From an uncultured Helicobacter sp. (GTDB taxonomy: Bacteria; Campylobacterota; Campylobacteria; Campylobacterales; Helicobacteraceae): 64,000 nucleotides of DNA. Both the position numbers and the translations under genes were made by a program. Under the pieces are notes generated by a model. The model was not told where the DNA came from. It saw only the letters and a list, made by a program, of their open reading frames with translations, and searched no databases. Within the stretch, counting starts at the first letter, position 1, and the number at the start of each line of letters is the position of its first letter. Where the stretch lies: contig CALVBL010000003.1 in the NCBI GenBank assembly GCA_944325775.1, positions 1 to 64,000 of the forward strand. The letters are read 5' to 3'. Shown piece by piece: positions 26,995-34,498 of this stretch.

Positions 26995-27141
26995 CTATTT
27001 CTTTTGCGCTTGATTGGGGTTAAGCTGTTTGCCTCTGTTGCCTTGATTTTGGGCATATTGCTTATTTGTCCCTTTTGTGCCTTTGTTGGCATTTTGCATA
27101 TTTGCCGCATTATCTTGTGGTGTGATTTTTTTCTTTGACAT
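26995..27141 (-). CDS. 48-residue hydrophilic protein, unknown
   Basis: ATG 27141 follows AAAGGAG by 5 bases, a very good ribosome binding site. The protein is rich in Asn, Gln, Lys and Gly (KITPQDNAANMQNANKG, then GTNKQYAQNQGNRGKQ and LNPNQ) with no hydrophobic core, so likely disordered. Small proteins of this style occur in many gut bacteria without known function; this is recalled, not searched. It is on the same strand as, and upstream of, the coiled-coil/vWA pair. Confidence 0.6.
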   Translation of the reverse strand: MSKKKITPQDNAANMQNANKGTKGTNKQYAQNQGNRGKQLNPNQAQKK

Positions 27142-27185
27142 ATTGTCTCCTTTGTGTATTGTAGATTTCCTCAACTCCTAGTCCT

Positions 27186-27218
27186 CATAGGGAATCCACA
27201 TCACATAGATTCCCTGTG
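27186..27218 (-). terminator. Stem-loop between two small genes
   Basis: CATAGGGAATC (27186-27196) pairs with GATTCCCTGTG (27208-27218), 11 bp with one G-U pair and an 11-base loop. It is 10 bases past the stop of the small frame at 27229. No T run. Confidence 0.35.
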
Positions 27219-27228
27219 GGTTCAATGC

Positions 27229-27363
27229 CTATTTACCCTTTGGGGTGTTACCACGACCACCGCCAGATGGATTACCTGTGGTGCTTGGATAGTTTGGATT
27301 TGTATTTCCTTTTCCAGATGTACTTGCTTCCTTAATGTATTTAAAATTGCAAGAAACTTGCAA
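27229..27363 (-). pseudogene. Small Gly/Asn/Pro-rich frame without a good start
   Basis: The frame from TTG 27363 to TAG 27229 gives 44 codons. The C-terminal part is striking: GNTNPNYPSTTGNPSGGGRG followed by NTPKGK, a pattern I recall from small uncharacterised bacterial proteins. An AAGGA-like sequence at the ATTAAGGAAGC point has no ATG, GTG or TTG after it, and TTG 27363 has no ribosome binding site. So the start may have been lost. A T15 tract lies just upstream. It may be a decayed companion of the 48-residue gene. Confidence 0.35.
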
Positions 27364-27375
27364 AAGTCATTATGC

Positions 27376-27390
27376 TTTTTTTTTTTTTTT
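27376..27390. repeat. T15/A15 homopolymer
   Basis: Fifteen T on the plus strand, 12 bases upstream (minus-strand sense) of the small frame's TTG. Poly-A/T tracts near promoters tune expression by length in Helicobacter (known for sabA); a similar role here is inference. Confidence 0.85.
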
Positions 27391-27522
27391 GAATTTCCTT
27401 AAATTTTGTAAAAATATTGTGTGCAGGATATGAAATGATGTATCAATGCGTAAAAAGTAACACCTATAATGCTTTGGGGCAAAAATCCTGTGAATCTGTG
27501 TGTTAGTTAGCTTAGTTTTTGT

Positions 27523-27528
27523 TATACT
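27523..27528 (+). promoter_or_regulatory. -10 element for icd
   Basis: TATACT, 46 bases before the icd ATG, in a T-rich context (AGTTTTTGTTATACT) typical of Helicobacter sigma-80 promoters. Confidence 0.45.
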
Positions 27529-27574
27529 CTAAGGGTTTAGCGAAACACTATCTTACTCTACAAGGAAGGTTGCG

Positions 27575-29782
27575 ATGAAAATCACATACACACTCACAGA
27601 CGAATCCCCAGCGTTGGCGACATATTCTTTTTTGCCCATTGTGAAGGCATTTTTGAGCAGAGCAGGCATAGAGATCGAGACTTCAGATATTTCGCTCTCT
27701 GCGCGCGTGCTTGCGCAATTCCCAGAATCTCTCAAGCCAGAGCAGCGCGTCCCCGATGCGCTTGCATTACTTGGCGAGCTTGTCAATGAGCCCGAGGCGA
27801 ACTTGATAAAAACCCCCAATATTTCCGCCTCTATCCCTCAGCTTAAAGCGACCATCAAGGAGCTTCAAGACAAGGGCTATAATGTACCAAATTTCCCCGA
27901 TGAGCCAAAAAATCAAGAGGAGCAAGCCATCAAGCAGGCTTACCAAAAGGTGCTAGGCTCGGCGGTAAATCCCGTACTGCGTCAAGGTAACTCTGATAGG
28001 CGCTGTACCAAAGCTGTGAAAGAATATGCTAAGAAAAACCCCTATAAAGTCGTGCCTTTTGACAAAAATAGCAAAAGTAGGGTCGCGTATATGGGCGAGG
28101 GCGATTTTTTCGCTAATGAACAGGCGGTGCTCATTACCGAGCCCACAAGTGCCAAAATCGAGTTTATTGATAATAACGGCAAAATGCAGGTGCTAAAAAG
28201 CGGTATCAAGCTTGAGCAAAATGAGATTTTGGACGCGACATTTATGGATGTGGAGGCACTAGAGAGATTCTATGAAGATCAGATTAGCTATGCTAAGAAA
28301 GAGGATATTCTATTCTCACTCCATCTCAAAGCCACGATGATGAAAGTCAGCGATCCGGTGATCTTTGGGCACGCGCTTAAAGTGTATTTCAAGGATTTGT
28401 TCGCGGAGTTTGGCGATGAGCTCCAAAAGCTCGGGGTCAATCCAAACAATGGTGTTTCTGAACTCCTAAGCAAGATAGAATCTTCGAGCAAAAAAGAAGC
28501 AATCTTGCAAAAATATCGCGAGATTCTTGCTACGCGCGCGCCCATATCAATGGTAGATTCACAAAAAGGCATTACTAATCTCCATGTGCCTAGTGATGTG
28601 ATCGTCGATGCTTCTATGCCCGCTATGCTCAAAAATGGCGCGAGGCTCTGGGATAAAGATGGTAATGAGCGCGATACAAACGCGTGTATCCCGGACAAAA
28701 CTTATGCCACGATTTATGAAGCAGTGATAGAAGATCTGCGCAAAAATGGTACGCTAGACCCAAGAGTGCTAGGAAGTGTCTCAAATGTGGGGTTGATGGC
28801 AAAAAAAGCTCAAGAATACGGCTCACACGATAAAACCTTTATCGCCCCTAGTGATGGGGTGTTTAAAATCGTCGATGAGCGCACCAACTCCGTACTACTA
28901 GAGCACAGAGTGCGCGCTCACGATATTTACCGCGCCAATCAAGTCAAATACGATGCGGTGCTAAACTGGATCGATCTAGGCATACAGCGAGCAGATCTCA
29001 CTGGCTCTGAGGCGATTTTTTGGCTTGATGAGAAGCGCCCAAGCAATAAGATAATGATAAATCTTGTAAAAGCGCGCCTGCAGGAGTGTGGCAAAGACAT
29101 CGAGATTCTAGCACCCAAAGAAGCGTGTCTAAAGAGCCTAGAGCTTATCCGCGCTGGCAAAGACGCGATCTCTATCACAGGCAATGTATTGCGGGATTAC
29201 CTCACGGATTTGTTCCCGATATTAGAGCTTGGCACAAGTGCGAAAATGCTCTCTGTCGTGCCTATGCTTAAAGGTGGCGCGATGTTTGAGACCGGTGCGG
29301 GCGGAAGTGCGCCTAAGCAAGTGAGCCAACTCGTGGAAGAAAACCACTTGCGCTGGGATAGTTTGGGCGAATTTTTGGCATTGCAGGCTAGCCTAGAGTT
29401 TTATGCGCAAAAGAGCGGCAATGCAAAGGCACAGATTCTCGCAGATAGCCTTGATGAGGCGATCGCAAAATGGCTTGATAGCAACAAAGCCCCATCACGC
29501 AAGGTCAAAGAAGACGATAACCGCACAAGCCACTTTTATCTCGCGCTGTATTTCGCACAAGCCCTTAGCGCGCAAGGTAAGGATGCGGATCTGAGTGCAT
29601 TTTTCGCGCCAATCGCGCAGGAGCTTAGCCAAAATGAATCTACAATCCACCAAGAATTTATCGATGCTCAAGGCGTGCGCGTGGATTTGGGTGGGTATTA
29701 TAAGTTTGATGATGCTAAGGCACAGGCAGTGATGTGTCCTAGCGCGACTTTTAATGCGATTTTAGCCAAAATACGCGCATAG
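27575..29782 (+). CDS. icd: Isocitrate dehydrogenase, monomeric NADP type
   Basis: 735 residues, the length of the monomeric class; the dimeric class has about 420. Landmarks: ITYTLTDESPALATYSFLP at the start, NPVLRQGNSDRRCTKAVKEY (substrate-binding Ser/Arg), KVVPFDKNSKSRVAYMGEGD, and near the C-terminus MFETGAGGSAPKQVSQL and SLGEFLALQASLE. It oxidises isocitrate to 2-oxoglutarate with NADP. H. pylori carries the dimeric enzyme, while Campylobacter and some Helicobacter carry this one. AAGGAAGG lies 5 bases before the ATG. Confidence 0.96.
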   Translation: MKITYTLTDESPALATYSFLPIVKAFLSRAGIEIETSDISLSARVLAQFPESLKPEQRVPDALALLGELVNEPEANLIKTPNISASIPQLKATIKELQDKGYNVPNFPDEPKNQEEQAIKQAYQKVLGSAVNPVLRQGNSDRRCTKAVKEYAKKNPYKVVPFDKNSKSRVAYMGEGDFFANEQAVLITEPTSAKIEFIDNNGKMQVLKSGIKLEQNEILDATFMDVEALERFYEDQISYAKKEDILFSLHLKATMMKVSDPVIFGHALKVYFKDLFAEFGDELQKLGVNPNNGVSELLSKIESSSKKEAILQKYREILATRAPISMVDSQKGITNLHVPSDVIVDASMPAMLKNGARLWDKDGNERDTNACIPDKTYATIYEAVIEDLRKNGTLDPRVLGSVSNVGLMAKKAQEYGSHDKTFIAPSDGVFKIVDERTNSVLLEHRVRAHDIYRANQVKYDAVLNWIDLGIQRADLTGSEAIFWLDEKRPSNKIMINLVKARLQECGKDIEILAPKEACLKSLELIRAGKDAISITGNVLRDYLTDLFPILELGTSAKMLSVVPMLKGGAMFETGAGGSAPKQVSQLVEENHLRWDSLGEFLALQASLEFYAQKSGNAKAQILADSLDEAIAKWLDSNKAPSRKVKEDDNRTSHFYLALYFAQALSAQGKDADLSAFFAPIAQELSQNESTIHQEFIDAQGVRVDLGGYYKFDDAKAQAVMCPSATFNAILAKIRA

Positions 29783-29811
29783 CGTGGGGATCTAGGGAGG
29801 CAAAATATCGA

Positions 29812-30540
29812 ATGCAAAAAGCCTATAAGCTCCTAGCTGTCCAAAAAAACCTCTCTCACAGCCAAGCCAAAGCTCTTATCGATAGGGGGCTAGTGCTAGC
29901 TAATGGCAAGAAACTCACACTTGCCCGCACTGAACTGCCACAAAGCACGAGCTTTAGCCTCATAGAGATCCCAAAGCCCCAAGTGCTATTTAGAGATGAG
30001 AATCTGCTGGCGATTGATAAGCCCGCGTTTGTGGAATCCTATGACTTGCAATCGCATTACCAAGATGAGGGTTGGAGACTGCTCCATAGACTTGATAGAG
30101 AGACAAGTGGCGTGATTTTGCTCACCAAAGAGGAGAGTGTGTTTAGCAAAAAGGCTAAAGAGGCATTTAAAAAACGCGAGGTGTATAAGGAATACCAAGC
30201 GGTGGTGAGTGGGATCATCGCAGAATCTCTTACAATCAATAAGCCTATAAGCACTACTAAGAGAGGGTTTGCGCGATCCAAGGTCGATAAAAATGGGCAA
30301 GAAGCGATCACACACATCGAGCCCTTAAGCGTGGTGGGCAAAAAAACACTACTCAAAGTCATTATCCCTACAGGCAGGACACACCAAATCCGCGTGCATC
30401 TAAGCTCTTTGCACCACCCCATCATCGGCGATAACTTCTATGGTGGTGTATCAGCACGTCGTCTCTTGCTACATGCGCACAAAATACGCCTACTAGGCTA
30501 TGAGATTATCTCCGCATTGCCAAAAGAATTTAGTCTTTGA
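29812..30540 (+). CDS. RluA-family pseudouridine synthase
   Basis: 242 residues. An N-terminal S4-like RNA-binding region (NLSHSQAKALIDRGLVLANG) is followed by the catalytic domain with HRLDRETSGVILLTKEE, whose Asp is the RluA-family nucleophile, and IPTGRTHQIRVHLSSLHHPI. It isomerises uridines in rRNA or tRNA; the exact target (RluD-like, RluC-like or other) cannot be told. GGGAGG is 12 bases upstream. Its TGA overlaps a TTG of the next open frame. Confidence 0.9.
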   Translation: MQKAYKLLAVQKNLSHSQAKALIDRGLVLANGKKLTLARTELPQSTSFSLIEIPKPQVLFRDENLLAIDKPAFVESYDLQSHYQDEGWRLLHRLDRETSGVILLTKEESVFSKKAKEAFKKREVYKEYQAVVSGIIAESLTINKPISTTKRGFARSKVDKNGQEAITHIEPLSVVGKKTLLKVIIPTGRTHQIRVHLSSLHHPIIGDNFYGGVSARRLLLHAHKIRLLGYEIISALPKEFSL

Positions 30541-31472
30541 TCCGTTATCTTGTCATTGCACCGAGTTTTGAGGGAGTGGAGAGGGTGCAGGGGTGTGTTG
30601 AGTGGGTATCTAAGTATTGCAGAAATTTGTCTCTTATGCAATCTTTAAATGAGTGTGGTGGTGCGGCTTCGGTCACTACCGCCAAGGTAGCTCCCTCGTC
30701 TCATTTTGCACGATATTCAAATCTTACGCAAGATACTAGAATTTCTCTGGCAAGCCAAATGCAAGCTTCAGAGGCAAATTCAGAATTTTGCGAAAGATTA
30801 GAATCTAACGCAACAGAATCTAGATTCAAAACAATTTCAGAATCTAAGGCTTTAGATTCTATCATTTTGCCACACGAGTGTCGTGCTCATGTATCGCTCA
30901 CAGAGAGTAAATCTCGGCTTGATCCTCCATCATTAAATCTTGGCACACATACAGCACCCAAATCCACACATTTAGATTCGCTAGATTTTACAATGCCGAT
31001 GGTGGCGCTAGATTCTATCCCTTCAGGTTTTTTGCTTAGTGTCTTTGAGATAGGGAGCAATATCTTAGAGCACAATTTCTATCATCACAAACTTGATGAA
31101 TCTAGCAAACATCGCTATTGGCGCGACAAACACGCATTAAGAAGACATAAGATCATCTGCAAGATCGTGCCAAGACAGGTGGCATTTGTGTTTAAGCCCA
31201 AATATACGCATAGTTTTCGTAAAGAGCGAAATTACGCAAATGGCAGGGGAATGGTGCTTGTTTTTAGATTCTCTAAAGTATCTCTTGCTAGAATTTCTAG
31301 TAAAGTTTGCTTGAAAGTATCATACGGAGCGGATCGTGGAGATTTCAAAGATAGCCTTGCAAGATGGCATAGAAGCACTCAAAGTCGTAGGAAGAGTCAA
31401 GACCTATACCACCTTTTTGGATTTCAAACAAGAGCTAGAGTATTACATACAAGCTTTCAAAAACAACGATAA
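30537..31472 (+). CDS. Unassigned 311-codon open frame
   Basis: Opens at TTG 30537 overlapping the upstream stop (TTGA), with no ribosome binding site. The start is protein-like (IRYLVIAPSFEGVERVQGC). Codons about 60-150 are low complexity and rich in the AGATTCT/AGAATCT word (Ser, Glu, Asp, Leu). The second half is strongly basic and aromatic (HHKLDESSKHRYWRDKHALR, KPKYTHSFRKERNYANGRG). Its last 137 bases overlap the better supported gene at 31336. Around 31150-31310 another frame also reads plausibly, so a frameshift is possible. It could be a real fast-evolving Helicobacter gene, a decayed one or chance. The adjacent 30541-31335 has no alternative gene. Confidence 0.4.
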   Translation: MIRYLVIAPSFEGVERVQGCVEWVSKYCRNLSLMQSLNECGGAASVTTAKVAPSSHFARYSNLTQDTRISLASQMQASEANSEFCERLESNATESRFKTISESKALDSIILPHECRAHVSLTESKSRLDPPSLNLGTHTAPKSTHLDSLDFTMPMVALDSIPSGFLLSVFEIGSNILEHNFYHHKLDESSKHRYWRDKHALRRHKIICKIVPRQVAFVFKPKYTHSFRKERNYANGRGMVLVFRFSKVSLARISSKVCLKVSYGADRGDFKDSLARWHRSTQSRRKSQDLYHLFGFQTRARVLHTSFQKQR

Positions 31473-31686
31473 AGAGGGCAAATACAGCCTGCAAGGCGAT
31501 GTGTTTAGAATCTATTTCGTGCGCTCTCATCCGCTAAATTCCTATGTGTTGGGGTTTTTGTGCAAGCTCCATATTTATGATAGATTTCCTGTTGAGCTTA
31601 TCGTAGATAGTTTTCGTATGTTTGCCTTTTTTGAGGATTTGGATTTGGTGGATTTGTTTGCTATCAAGATCAAAGAGGAGGAGTGA
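31336..31686 (+). CDS. Conserved Helicobacter-type protein upstream of lgt
   Basis: 116 residues from GTG 31336, with GGAG 6 bases upstream. Soluble, no signal peptide; segments such as TTFLDFKQELEYYIQAF, DVFRIYFVRSHPLNSY and LVDLFAIKIKEEE give a mixed alpha/beta look. H. pylori also has a protein of about this size of unknown function next to lgt, so position and size support a real gene; homology was not tested. Its stop is immediately followed by the lgt start, so they form one unit. Confidence 0.65.
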   Translation: MEISKIALQDGIEALKVVGRVKTYTTFLDFKQELEYYIQAFKNNDKEGKYSLQGDVFRIYFVRSHPLNSYVLGFLCKLHIYDRFPVELIVDSFRMFAFFEDLDLVDLFAIKIKEEE

Positions 31687-32580
31687 TTGAGAGAGTGGAG
31701 CGCGTGGAATCTCTTCTATACGCATTTTGATCCCATCGCTTTTACGCTCTTTGGGTTTAAGGTGCATTGGTATGGGCTGTGCTATGTGGGTGCGCTGCTT
31801 TTAGCGTTGTTTATCGCGTCGTTTTTGCTTAGGCGATTTCCTGCACGTTTTAGTATAGAATCTAAGAGCCTAGAGAGCTATTTTTTGTGGGCAGAGGTTG
31901 GCGTGATATTGGGTGCGCGGATTGGGTATTTGCTCATTTATAGCGATGGTGTGTATTATCTCACGCACCCTTGGCAGATTTTTAATCCCTTCAACGCGCA
32001 GGGCGAGTTCGTAGGGATAGCGGGATTTAGCTATCATGGGGGTGTGGTCGGGTTTTTGATCGCTACGATTGTGTTTTGCGCGTTTAGACGCCAGCCGCTC
32101 TTGCGATATTTGGACTTGGCGACATTTTCTATACCGCTTGCATATGTGCTTGGGCGGATTGGGAATTTTTTAAACCACGAGCTTTTTGGGCGTGTGATAG
32201 AGGCAGATTCTGCATGGGCGTTTTTAGGGGTTTTGGTCGATGGAGAGTTGCGTTATCCTAGTCAGCTTTTTGAAGCGTTTTTGGAAGGCGTGGTGGTGTT
32301 TGCACTGATGGTGGTGGCGTTTAGATTCTGCAAAAAAGATGGGTATTTGAGCGTGGTGTATGGTATGGGCTATGCGCTGGCGCGGTTTGTGTGTGAGTTT
32401 TTTAGAGAGGCGGATTCACAGATGGGTTATTATGGATCTTTGGGGCTTTCGATGGGGCAGATTCTAAGTATCGTGATGTTTGTGGGTGCTGGATTGTTGT
32501 TCTTTTTCTTATATACTCAAAAAAGCCCAGAGATAAGCCAAAAAACTCAAAAGCTAAGGAGGAAACAATGCAAAAAATAA
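31687..32580 (+). CDS. lgt: Prolipoprotein diacylglyceryl transferase
   Basis: 297 residues. TTG 31687 is chosen: AGGAGG lies 5 bases upstream and the next in-frame starts would cut into the conserved first part. Seven membrane helices. Signature VLGRIGNFLNHELFGRV, essential region FSYHGGVVGFLI with the catalytic His, and a C-terminal YALARFVCEFFREAD. It attaches diacylglycerol to the lipobox cysteine. It overlaps panB by 13 bases. Confidence 0.95.
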   Translation: MREWSAWNLFYTHFDPIAFTLFGFKVHWYGLCYVGALLLALFIASFLLRRFPARFSIESKSLESYFLWAEVGVILGARIGYLLIYSDGVYYLTHPWQIFNPFNAQGEFVGIAGFSYHGGVVGFLIATIVFCAFRRQPLLRYLDLATFSIPLAYVLGRIGNFLNHELFGRVIEADSAWAFLGVLVDGELRYPSQLFEAFLEGVVVFALMVVAFRFCKKDGYLSVVYGMGYALARFVCEFFREADSQMGYYGSLGLSMGQILSIVMFVGAGLLFFFLYTQKSPEISQKTQKLRRKQCKK

Positions 32581-33359
32581 CACTCTCTACTTTTAAAAAT
32601 TATAAAAAAAATGCGCAAAAAATCGTGGCGATCACCGCCTATGACGCGCTAATGACACAGATTTTTGATGAGTATGCAGATATGATCCTTGTGGGGGATA
32701 GCTTGCATATGAGTTTCAATGCTAGTGGCGATACGCTTGGGATCAGCGTAGATGCGATGATCTATCACACACAGGCAGTGTGCGCTGGGGCTAGACGCGC
32801 TCTCATCGTGGCGGATATGCCTTTTGGGAGTTATTATAACGTCGATGAGGCACTCAAAAACGCGCTAAGATTCTATACGCAAACGCGCTGTGATGCGCTC
32901 AAACTCGAGGTGAATGCGGACAAAATAGGGATCATAGAATCTCTTGTGAAAGAGGGTTTTGCGATCATGCCGCATATCGGGCTAAAGCCCCAATCCGTGC
33001 GTGCTGAAGGTGGCTACAAAGTCAAAGGCAAGCAGGAAAATGAGGCAAAAGAACTCATCGCGCTTGCTAAGGAGTTAGAGAGCGTGGGGGCGTTTGGGAT
33101 CTTGCTAGAGGGTGTAAAAAAAGAGGTCGCCGCAGCGATTACACAGCAAGTGAGTGTGCCAACGATCGGCATAGGTTCGGGAGTGGATTGCGATGGGCAG
33201 ATTCTGGTATGGAGTGATGCGTTTGGGTTTTTTAGCGAGTTTAAGCCTAAGTTTGTGCGACATTACGCAAATGGCAGGGAGTTTGTGAGTAAAGCAATGC
33301 AGCGATATGCCGATGATGTGCGCGCGAAGACATTCCCAAATGATGAGGAAAGCTACTAA
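32568..33359 (+). CDS. panB: 3-methyl-2-oxobutanoate hydroxymethyltransferase
   Basis: 263 residues. Mg-binding and catalytic motifs are ITAYDALMTQIFDEY, VGDSLHMSFNA, VADMPFGSYYN, KLEVN and GILLEGV. It makes ketopantoate for pantothenate/CoA. GGAGG lies 6 bases upstream, inside lgt. An 18-base stretch coding for YANGR near the C-terminus (about 33266-33283) is repeated in the unassigned frame at about 31228-31245. Confidence 0.95.
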   Translation: MQKITLSTFKNYKKNAQKIVAITAYDALMTQIFDEYADMILVGDSLHMSFNASGDTLGISVDAMIYHTQAVCAGARRALIVADMPFGSYYNVDEALKNALRFYTQTRCDALKLEVNADKIGIIESLVKEGFAIMPHIGLKPQSVRAEGGYKVKGKQENEAKELIALAKELESVGAFGILLEGVKKEVAAAITQQVSVPTIGIGSGVDCDGQILVWSDAFGFFSEFKPKFVRHYANGREFVSKAMQRYADDVRAKTFPNDEESY

Positions 33360-33362
33360 GGC

Positions 33363-34376
33363 ATGGAAAAGCTAAGTATTGATCGTGTGGTGGAAGTGGA
33401 GAATATAGAATTTGATGATAATGATAGCTCTCTGCGCCCCAGCGCGTGGGAAGAATACATCGGACAAGAGAATATCAAGAAAAACCTACAAGTGTTTATC
33501 CAAGCTGCGAAATTGCGTAATGACTGCTTGGATCATATCTTGTTTTTTGGACCCCCGGGGCTGGGTAAGACTACCATAAGCCATATCATCGCTAATCAAA
33601 TGGGTGCGAATATCAAAGTCTCTGCCGCGCCCATGATTGAGAAAAGCGGTGATTTGGCGGCGATTTTGACAAATCTAAGTGATGGCGATATTTTATTTAT
33701 CGATGAGATTCACCGATTAAGCCCTGCGATAGAGGAGATTCTCTATCCGGCTATGGAGGATTTTAGGTTAGATATTATCATCGGTTCGGGACCAGCTGCT
33801 CAAACGCTTAAAATTGATCTGCCTAGATTCACACTCATCGGGGCGACCACGCGCGCGGGTATGCTCTCAAATCCCCTGCGCGATAGATTTGGAATGAATT
33901 TTAGAATGGAGTTTTATTCCATAGCAGAGCTGGATAAAATCGTGCAAATGGCAAGTGCCAAGCTCAATACGCGTATAGATCCTCCTGCAAGTCAGGAGAT
34001 CGCTAAACGCTCACGCGGCACGCCACGGATCGCACTACGACTCTTAAGACGCGTGCGGGACTATGCACAGGTGGCGCAAGAAGAGAGTATTTCTGCCAAG
34101 CGTGCGCACTATGCCTTAGAGCAGTTGGGCGTGAATGATTTGGGCTTTGATAGCTTGGATTTGCGTTATCTGGGACTGCTAGCAGAAAACCGCGGTAAGC
34201 CAATGGGACTAAACGCTCTCTCGGCTGCGCTTAGCGAGGATCAGGGGACGATTGAAGATGTGATAGAGCCCTATTTGTTAGCAAATGGCTATGTAGAGCG
34301 CACAGCACGAGGGAGAATAGCCACACATAAGACTTATGAGTTGTTGAGATTTCCCCAGCCAAACACACTTTTTTAG
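33363..34376 (+). CDS. ruvB: Holliday junction branch migration ATPase RuvB
   Basis: 337 residues, normal length. SLRPSAWEEYIGQENIKKNL, Walker A FFGPPGLGKTT, Walker B LFIDEIHRL, sensor LIGATTRAGML with the arginine finger region LSNPLRDRFG, and the winged-helix C-terminus LLRFPQPNTLF. It drives branch migration with RuvA. It starts 3 bases after panB; ruvA and ruvC are not here. Confidence 0.97.
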   Translation: MEKLSIDRVVEVENIEFDDNDSSLRPSAWEEYIGQENIKKNLQVFIQAAKLRNDCLDHILFFGPPGLGKTTISHIIANQMGANIKVSAAPMIEKSGDLAAILTNLSDGDILFIDEIHRLSPAIEEILYPAMEDFRLDIIIGSGPAAQTLKIDLPRFTLIGATTRAGMLSNPLRDRFGMNFRMEFYSIAELDKIVQMASAKLNTRIDPPASQEIAKRSRGTPRIALRLLRRVRDYAQVAQEESISAKRAHYALEQLGVNDLGFDSLDLRYLGLLAENRGKPMGLNALSAALSEDQGTIEDVIEPYLLANGYVERTARGRIATHKTYELLRFPQPNTLF

Positions 34377-34498
34377 TCTGTGTGTTTTGTGTTATGTTTC
34401 TTTAAGAATTTTGCAAAAATGCGGTAAATAATCCAATTTAAAGCGTATTTAGGGTAGAATCTGCTACTTTCAATTTTTAGATTCTAAGGTTTTGTGTA

